From Termitomyces sp. T153 (taxonomy: Eukaryota > Basidiomycota > Agaricomycetes > Agaricales > Lyophyllaceae), in the NCBI GenBank assembly GCA_018296165.2, contig JACKQL020000037.1, forward strand, positions 1 through 64,000: 64,000 nt of DNA. Direction: 5' to 3'. Positions 57,928 through 64,000 of this stretch are shown in pieces. Each line of letters starts with the position of its first letter. Positions within the stretch are counted from its first letter, which is position 1. The notes below the pieces were generated by a model, which saw only the letters and a list, made by a program, of their open reading frames with translations, made no database searches and was not told the origin of the DNA. Position numbers and translations under genes: made by a program.

Positions 57928-58069
57928 TACATACATCGTATTTGGACTAATACTTGAATTTTCCAAATTGTACATTATTTGCCTCTGGGATGATTGCTAG
58001 GTTGAATGATAGATAAAAAAGGAACAAAGGAATATACTGAAGAAATGCGATGCAACTCAGCCCATAGAC

Positions 58070-60111
58070 CTAATGTTTTTCTTCAGCAGGGCCTTCATCA
58101 TCACTTTCGTCATCCTCATCGTAGTCTTCATCATCCTCGATGTCCTCCTCGTCGTCGTCATCGGCCTCTTCCATCGATTCTCTGAGCTAGACAAGTGTCA
58201 ACTAAGGCATAAACAGATATACGATCGTTGAACACACCATCTCGACAAGCTCGTGGCATTCGTTTAGATGGGCCATTAGTATACCCTGTCCTTCAGGAAT
58301 AGTTCCGTCCACGCCTATGAACTTTCCGTCTTGGCGCATGGAGTCGATTTGGAAAAGAGCAAGTTGATACTGATCCAAAATGTGGGATCGAGAAAACAAA
58401 ACCAATGATAATTTTAGTATACCGTCGATATATCTGTCGAAACATGCATAAACTAGCAGAAGGCGGGACACGCACCGGATACAGATCCCGAGCGGAAAAT
58501 GGTCCACCGTATTTCAGGACTTCATTGAGACATTTCTTCACGGTCGATAATTTGTTCGCCTAGATAAACCATGAGCAGGCGAATTCACGTCGAAATCGAA
58601 ACCTACGTACTATTGGCATCAATTCTTCTGAGACAGGCTCACTAGAAGACAACAGGCGGTAGATCAATCCATAACATCGCCTGAGCATGTACAACAATAC
58701 CTGTTGGCGCATGCGTTCAGAATCTCTCGATACAGACCGGGAAACTAACATACATATTGTCCTGGTGGGCGATTGCCCTCAGAGTCGACAAATTTGCCAT
58801 CGACGCGCATCTTGTCGATTTCCTGCAGACTCAAAGAATAGTTGAACAGGTCAGTCTCTCTAAGGGTCCATCTGTGCGTCAACACCAAGCTTTCTAACTC
58901 GGTACGAAGTCCAGAGAGCCGATCATATATTGGCTTCAATGACGAAGCAACATGTTTCGACTCCTCGTTTGCCTTAATTTCTTGAGAGATCTCGAAGCAT
59001 TCTTCAAGCAAGGAGGAACATAGTGCCTGTGAAGTTGGTACTATTCCACCAGGCCCTAGAAAGTTGCCGTCTACACGCGCCCTGTACAGACAAGATAGTG
59101 AAATTAGTAAATACGGAATCAAAGGTTTGCACTGAGGTTGACTATAGAGACAGACTTAAAAACAGATACTCAACGATTCTATCTTCCTTAGCTCCTCTTG
59201 TAGTGGTTTAAGTTCAGCTTTGTGAGAACCTTCCTTGGCCGCAAGCGCCACCAATTGTCGGCGGATCGTGACAAGTTTCTGATGAACCGGAACAAGTTCG
59301 ACTGGGAGGACCGATAAAGACTCCTGAAGTGTCCGTACAATTGCCTCTGTGGTAACAAACAGATGAGATATGGAAGTGATTGCGAAAGAAAACGTACACA
59401 CCGCATTCGTTCAATTGTCGTTCGAGGAGCTTGATCAATGGTTTCGGATGTTTTCCGTGTTCCTTGTCGTGTTGTATGATGTTTCGAAGTTCATTCAACC
59501 GTCGATGAAATGGCGCAAGGTCAGCATCGTTGTACACGGCAGATTCATTCATGTGATTGAGAATTTGCTGTGTGATTGAACTCGGTCAGTAACTATCTCT
59601 GCGCATCTACAATTGGATGCGCGCGCGGAAAAATCACTCACTTTCATAGAGGCTATCTGACAATAAGTCCCAAGGGTATCTTTGGTCTTGCCTATGGTAA
59701 GGTAGAACAGAGACAGAAGACTAAAGACGTCGGCGAGGGTGGTGTCCAGGCGATTATTGTAAGTAGTCGTGTCGTCGCGTACATCATTGAGTTTGTTAAC
59801 TAGGAAAGGATTAGTAACTATAACGGTGGCGTGTATCATCCACTGGACCTTGTTTAACAACCGACTGGTAAAGCGAATTAACATCGGAGGCCTTGACATA
59901 TTCGGCCCGATTCTTCTTGAGGGCAGTCAGTCTATTGCGTATACTGTAATTTCGTGTCAATGAAGGGACAGCGGATTCAAGTAGAGAAGATGTGTACTTG
60001 ATTACCGCCTCAAGAATCGGGAGTTCTGGAGATATGACGACATGATGAGTTTGAAGAAATCTTTGTGAATCACGGCTATAGCGTACCCTCTTGAGGCACA
60101 GTACTAGCCAT
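58070..60111 (-). CDS. UPF0662/DUF2408 family protein with acidic tail
   Basis: Fungal family of unknown function (DUF2408, related to S. pombe UPF0662 proteins). Multi-exon, from MASTVPQE at 60,111 (donor GTACGC) to the stop at 58,070. Conserved pieces in order: ELPILEAVIKYTSSLLES, LNELRNIIQHDKEHGKH, LVPVHQKLVTIRRQLVAL, RVDGNFLGPGGIVPTSQAL, IDKMRVDGKFVDSEGNRPPG, VLLYMLRRCYGLIYRLL, and DSMRQDGKFIGVDGTIPEGQ. The thrice-repeated DGKF-like motif suggests internal duplication. The last ~35 residues are almost all Asp/Glu with GPAEEKH at the end. Predicted soluble and helical. Not all exon borders were fixed. The start lies about 215 bp from the divergent tropomyosin-like gene. Confidence 0.8.
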
Positions 60112-60327
60112 AAGTTACACGAATAATCCCTAGCGGGCAGTGTGTTGGAAGATGGGTTCACGAAGTCCCGGGCAGAGGACCTTGAAATGATTGACTCGAT
60201 CGAGCAAGTGTTTCGATTCTCACGGTCACCTAACCCTTTCAGTCAAGAAAAATGGAACCTGACTCTAGGGGATGCGGTTTAACAAGAATTCATATTGAAC
60301 GTTTCGCCTCGGACAGACCGCACGGCG

Positions 60328-60872
60328 ATGGAAGGCGTCAGACAGGTACCTTTCTGCATGGCTATGGCTCTCAACAATCATACGCTGGACAATCTGAACC
60401 CATAAACAGGCCTTGGATAGACTTCGGATAGAGGTGGAAAAGGGCGCATCGCGACGCAAGGAAGCGGACGCGCGAAGCAAGAAACTTTTTGCCACTCTCA
60501 AAGAGAGGGATAATGAACTTGAGTCTCTTCACGAAAGACTGGACTTGACAAGACGAATCCTTACTCTTCTCAAGCAATGTGACGAAATTAGATGCGCTAT
60601 ACGAGTCAACAGCGACAAGTACGTGTGATCGTAATTTCAATCTTCTGCGGTGAGATCCAATCTAAGAACAGCATTGCTTTGGCGAGCGAAAAAGCAGACC
60701 GAATTAGCGAACGGCTCAGTCGTGTCGAAAGAGAGAGAGATACACTGCAAGAACGATACCATGTTAGTCCTTCTTCAATGATCTCACAACATAAATATCG
60801 CTGACAGAATAACAGAAAATCGAATTGGCAAGCAAAGCGTTAGAGGCGCAGCTTGATGACTTGATGGCTTAA
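60328..60872 (+). CDS. Short tropomyosin-like coiled-coil protein
   Basis: Four exons: 60328..60345, 60410..60618, 60672..60762, 60816..60872, 375 nt and 124 residues. It is paralogous to the full tropomyosin gene just downstream. N-terminal MEGVRQ and ALDRLRIEVEKGASRRKEAD align with MTERIKE and KMNQLRLDADHAIGRAEEAE; LSRVERERDTLQERYH aligns with VQRAEQERDAWEKKYE. The three introns fall at matching places and phases (0, 2, 0) and exon 3 is 91 nt in both genes. The central rod is shorter: exon 2 is 209 nt against 305 nt, with LTRRILTLLKQCDEIRC less heptad-like and containing two Cys. Might bind actin weakly, form heterodimers, or be a decaying duplicate; the frame is intact. GT-AG introns throughout. 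Confidence 0.7.
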
Positions 60873-61175
60873 TCTAAGGGTTCCGTTCGATCACTCTCGG
60901 GATATGTAGGGAAACGTCATTGCTCGATATCGAATGCTCATTTCCGCTTCTTGTTTTCTTCTGTTATATGCCTGTGTATTCTATCAAGGCGTTTTCAAAG
61001 TTCCTTATGGCAAAGTTAACATAACTATTCTAGTCGAGTTCTGACATGTAGCCTCGCGTGGTTGTCAATGATTATTACATAATTCAACACCATATTAAAG
61101 AACGCCGATCTAATCAGTCACCGAACGCAACCCTTACCCAATCCAACCACCAACTTGACCAGCGGATCCTTCACG
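60873..61175. other. Intergenic between tandem tropomyosin genes
   Basis: 303 bp that should contain the 3' UTR of the short gene and the promoter of the full-length one. No other feature seen. Confidence 0.5.
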
Positions 61176-61851
61176 ATGACTGAAAGAATCAAAGAGGCAT
61201 GTATCTTGAGGCAACAGCCGCTCTATCGCTGACCACGATCATACAGAAAATGAACCAGTTGCGCCTTGATGCAGACCACGCGATTGGTCGCGCTGAGGAG
61301 GCCGAGGCGAAAAACAAGAAATACGAGCAGTTGCTTCTTGAAAAGGAACAAGAGATCTCGTCACTGCAGCACAGACTCGGTCTTTCGGATGCTGAGCTGG
61401 AGAAAGCAGAACAAAGCCTTGCGACCCACAAGTCAGCTTCAGCCGAAAGTGAACAATCGAAACAAACGAGCGAGCTACTACAAAGAAAGGTTCAGCTTTT
61501 GGAGGAGGAATTAGATGCGGCAGAGAAGAATCTCAAGGAGACAGTCGAGCGGTACGTGTCAGCTGTTGCAATTTCACGTTTCTAACTGATTGATTATCGA
61601 ACCTCGATCTTGCTCGCGATCAGACTACGCCAGGTAGATGTCAAGGCAGAACATTTTGAACGCCAAGTTCAACGGGCTGAGCAAGAGCGTGATGCCTGGG
61701 AGAAGAAGTACGAGGTGTGTTGTTTGTCCTGTTATTGAGCACGGACGTATTTTGAATCGTGGCATACCCAATTCTCTAGGAAGCGGATGCTAAGTGGAAG
61801 AAGTCCCAGCAGGAATTGGCAGAACTCGAGTCCAGCATGCAAGATTTGTAG
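61176..61851 (+). CDS. TPM1: Tropomyosin (Cdc8/Tpm1-like)
   Basis: Coiled-coil actin-cable protein needed for polarised growth and cytokinesis. Four exons: 61176..61196, 61247..61551, 61624..61714, 61780..61851, in total 489 nt and 162 residues, close to the 161 of yeast and fission yeast tropomyosins. The whole protein is heptad-patterned: MTERIKEKMNQLRLDADHAI, AEEAEAKNKKYEQLLLEKEQ, LGLSDAELEKAEQSL, LLEEELDAAEKNLKETVERL, and C-terminal QQELAELESSMQDL. Intron 1 (61197-61246, 50 nt) has a GC donor, GCATGT, and ATACAG acceptor with an upstream CTGAC branch-like site; the only nearby GT breaks the frame. The Met-Thr-Glu start is typical of acetylatable fungal tropomyosin. Lies 303 bp after the short paralogue. 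Confidence 0.93.
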
Positions 61852-62048
61852 TTGCCTGTATATCTTTGGCGCGCTTTTGGACGACCTATTACGACCTTCG
61901 CTCCCAGTTAGGAATCACTCTCTTGTTTTATCCCAGATCTTAACAGTTTTATTCCCCATTCTCCATGCAATACTGCAGACGGTCTGCAAGAAGTTTGTAT
62001 AATGGCAAATCGATTGTGCAATCTACCAATATATAATGAGCTCAGACT

Positions 62049-62767
62049 CTATTTTCCGTCATGGAACTTCAACGAGATCGAATTGACGCAGTGCCTCTCA
62101 TCCGCTGTGTACTTCTGTCAACAGACATCCACCAAGAATATCGCGAAATCCTACTGGGAGTCTGGAAACCTTCGCCCTTGAAGACGTGTCCGAGATGACC
62201 ACCGCACGCTGTGCAGACAATCTCAGTGCGGATCGTTCCGAATGACCTATCTTCGTGTCTGGAGACAGCACCAGGAATGGCTGTGCTACGTCAGTACTGC
62301 AGCAACCAGATGGGAAAGAGAATTACCATCATAGAACGCAGGCCAACCACAGCCACTCTGAGAACATATTAACAGAATGAAGCACTGATAATTTGCGTGG
62401 ATGCACATTAAACTTGGTAGAACTCTTGTACAAGGGAGCTCCACATCCTGCACAATTGTAGACTCCTTCGGTAAAGTGGTGATCATACTCTCCAGTCCCA
62501 GGAGGCTCAGTCCCTTTCTTCCGCAACACTCTGAACTGTTGATGTGTACGCATTCAGCGTCTGCAGACGTAGTTGTGGTTCGGAGCATACTTGTTCGGGA
62601 GTCAAGATAGCCTGCCACTCTTGCTCTGTCTTCCGTATGTTAGACATGGTTCTGTGCTGGAGCAATGATCGAAATGCTGGCAAGGACTTGGGTGCAACCA
62701 GGACTGAGTTGTAAGCTAAGAGATAAGTTCTTTTCAAGATAACTCCGATATGACGGTTGTTCATCAA
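62049..62767 (-). CDS. MSRB: Peptide-methionine (R)-S-oxide reductase (MsrB)
   Basis: Repairs methionine-R-sulfoxide in proteins. Multi-exon; the core frame starts at [19 protein letters not shown] (Met at 62,647). Exon junctions give [83 protein letters not shown] and [17 protein letters not shown]. Both zinc-binding CxxC pairs and the catalytic Cys in RHCVNS are present, so the enzyme should be active. The frame stays open upstream to 62,767, adding about 40 residues rich in Arg, Leu, Ser and Ala and poor in acids. That looks like a mitochondrial presequence, so two starts could give mitochondrial and cytosolic forms. Confidence 0.92.
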
Positions 62768-62920
62768 GCTTCACGAACTATCTAAATCGGGGATGTACCG
62801 GTCACATGATGGAATAGGTAGGTCACAACCTAGCGCAAGGGACACAATAACATAAGTACAGAATATAGCCCAAAGGAGACGCAAGTTATCCACCAAAAAC
62901 ATCCAATGCCACAGTCTCAT

Positions 62921-63978
62921 TCACGACATAGTGGACCGGTCAATCGCAGAGTTGCGGAAACTAGACTTGTCCTGCATCGAATCTGCGATGATGCATGAGC
63001 CACACACTATGCGGACTGTCAGGGTAGGACGCGTACTCACCGTTGTTGGACTTGTATTCCATAATTGTAGACGGCGGAAGATTAAGTACTTTCCTCATGG
63101 TATCCCTATTGTGCTTCAGGTCAATCTGACAGTCGCAATGACTGGTAACAAAACAGACCTAATTTTCTCGCGAACTTTTGGGTCTGCATCCAGCCTATTC
63201 CAGAGGCTTATGATGTCCTCGCTCTGTCTAACGCTGATAGTGCACCCGCAAATCTCTGGCCATTCAGACCCACTAACATCACTCTTGTCTTCCCAATTCC
63301 CTGGAACTTCATGCTCCTCTACATCGCGGCACTCGTCGAATTGGTCCCCGATAATAGCCAGAACGAGGTCTTCCCATATTCGATCGGCGACACCCTTCTT
63401 CAAACGAATAATCCACTTTCCGCCAGAAAGGTTGAGCGGGTCTTCCCATACAGGTCGACGTACACCGTTATGGAACAAAAGGTAATCTGTGGTGGGAATA
63501 AGGGCAGAAGGGGGCGAAAGATGTGTCCATAGAGACCAGAATGATTCCACCTAAGAAGGTCAGTTTGCAGAACTTTCTGATAGCAGGGACGACGCACAGA
63601 ACTGAAAGCAGAAATCTTCTTGATTCCGTCTTCATAGTTTATAATCTTGTTACCAGGTGTGCGTTGTTGACGAAACCAGAATATCCATCTGAAATGATAA
63701 TTCAAAACTAGAGTGGGATTGACACGGAGAGGAGTACGAACATACGTGTTTCTGAGTGGATGTACAGCTATACTCTTTGGAGAGGTGTTATTTGGAGAAG
63801 ATTCCTTTGAGCGCTCGGCAGTGGCAGCAGTTGAGACAGAGGTGGAAAAGTGCTTTGACGAGGGCAAACGTGAACGTGGTGCAGCAGATTGAGAATTGGT
63901 TTGCTGTGAGGTGGGTGGCGAGGATGCACTATTTGCTAAGAAACGAGACTGAGAATGATTTGAAAAGTAGTTGGCCAT
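62921..63978 (-). CDS. eIF4E family cap-binding protein, class II (4EHP-like)
   Basis: Binds the mRNA 5' cap. Five exons: 63978..63746, 63688..63598, 63550..63159, 63105..63041, 62982..62921, in total 843 nt and 280 residues. An N-terminal Ser/Pro/Asn-rich, probably disordered extension of ~75 residues precedes the eIF4E fold. Cap-pocket region: TWIFWFRQQR near the start, VESFWSLWTHLSPPSAL, LLFHNGVRRPVWEDPLNLSGG, KWIIRLKKGVADRIWEDL and CGCTISVRQSEDIISLWNR. Phe/Tyr-type changes at cap-stacking positions and the HNGVRRPVWED block are typical of class II members rather than canonical eIF4E-1. C-terminus ends QDKSSFRNSAIDRS. The start Met at 63,978 is about 20 nt from the window edge, so a longer 5' end cannot be excluded. 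Confidence 0.9.
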
Positions 63979-64000
63979 TAAAAGGGTCGAGCAGTGGTAT

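Noticed and set aside
1..64000. tRNA or rRNA genes
   Set aside because: I saw no cloverleaf-type A and B box pairs or rRNA-like sequence by eye; a covariance-model scan would be decisive.

Overview
The window looks like a chromosome piece from a mushroom-forming basidiomycete (Agaricomycetes). Genes are packed on both strands. Introns are mostly 46-75 nt with GT-AG (occasionally GC-AG) borders, exons can be as short as 13 nt, and the gene set is fungal: a cerato-type small GH45 endoglucanase, mediator Med4, complex I 21 kDa subunit, fungal tropomyosin, UPF0662/DUF2408. No bacterial operons, CRISPR arrays, rRNA or tRNA genes were seen.

Region 1 (1-22,696) is a stack of decayed LTR retroelements. 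A C-rich, apparently non-autonomous LTR family ('element A', LTR about 1.1-1.2 kb, ends TGTCA...TGACA) occupies 1-12,906 in at least two rearranged copies. Its 3' LTR is inserted into the RNase H region of a minus-strand Ty3/gypsy element (12,907-18,655). That element is itself inserted into the RT/RNase H region of a plus-strand Ty3/gypsy element (18,656-22,696). A solo LTR of the minus-strand gypsy family lies inside element A (10,066-11,016). Element A also carries, on the strand opposite to its LTR TATA box, a spliced three-exon gene for an unrecognised coiled-coil protein, recognisable in both copies. Many breaks in the stack are TGA stops or G-to-A/C-to-T changes, as expected of deamination at methylated CpG.

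Region 2 (22,697-64,000) is dense, conserved gene space. In order: an unknown 507-residue protein; an unknown Ser-rich protein; the mitochondrial phosphate carrier (Mir1), divergent from RIB3 (riboflavin synthesis); phosphatidylserine decarboxylase; a very large protein with eleven CCCH zinc fingers joined to RING/IBR modules; a Gfo/Idh/MocA oxidoreductase, divergent from OHCU decarboxylase (uric acid breakdown); a J-domain protein; CDK7; a nucleoporin with RanBP2-type fingers; complex I 21 kDa subunit; a BAHD-type acyltransferase; a GH45 endoglucanase; a DHHC palmitoyltransferase; a frameshifted dual-specificity phosphatase; Med4, divergent from a CLC chloride channel; a DUF2408 protein; two tandem tropomyosin genes, one short and one full length; methionine sulfoxide reductase B; and a class II eIF4E.

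Most of these are unrelated housekeeping genes sharing short divergent promoters or convergent 3' ends; no metabolic cluster is evident. Exon borders were worked out by hand from splice sites and reading frame. For thirteen multi-exon genes the summed exons are a multiple of three. Two genes (nucleoporin, dual-specificity phosphatase) need frameshifts. The most interesting observations are the spliced antisense gene in the retroelement, the short tropomyosin paralogue with conserved intron phases, three GC-AG introns, and the CCCH-RING/IBR fusion without a visible RING2.
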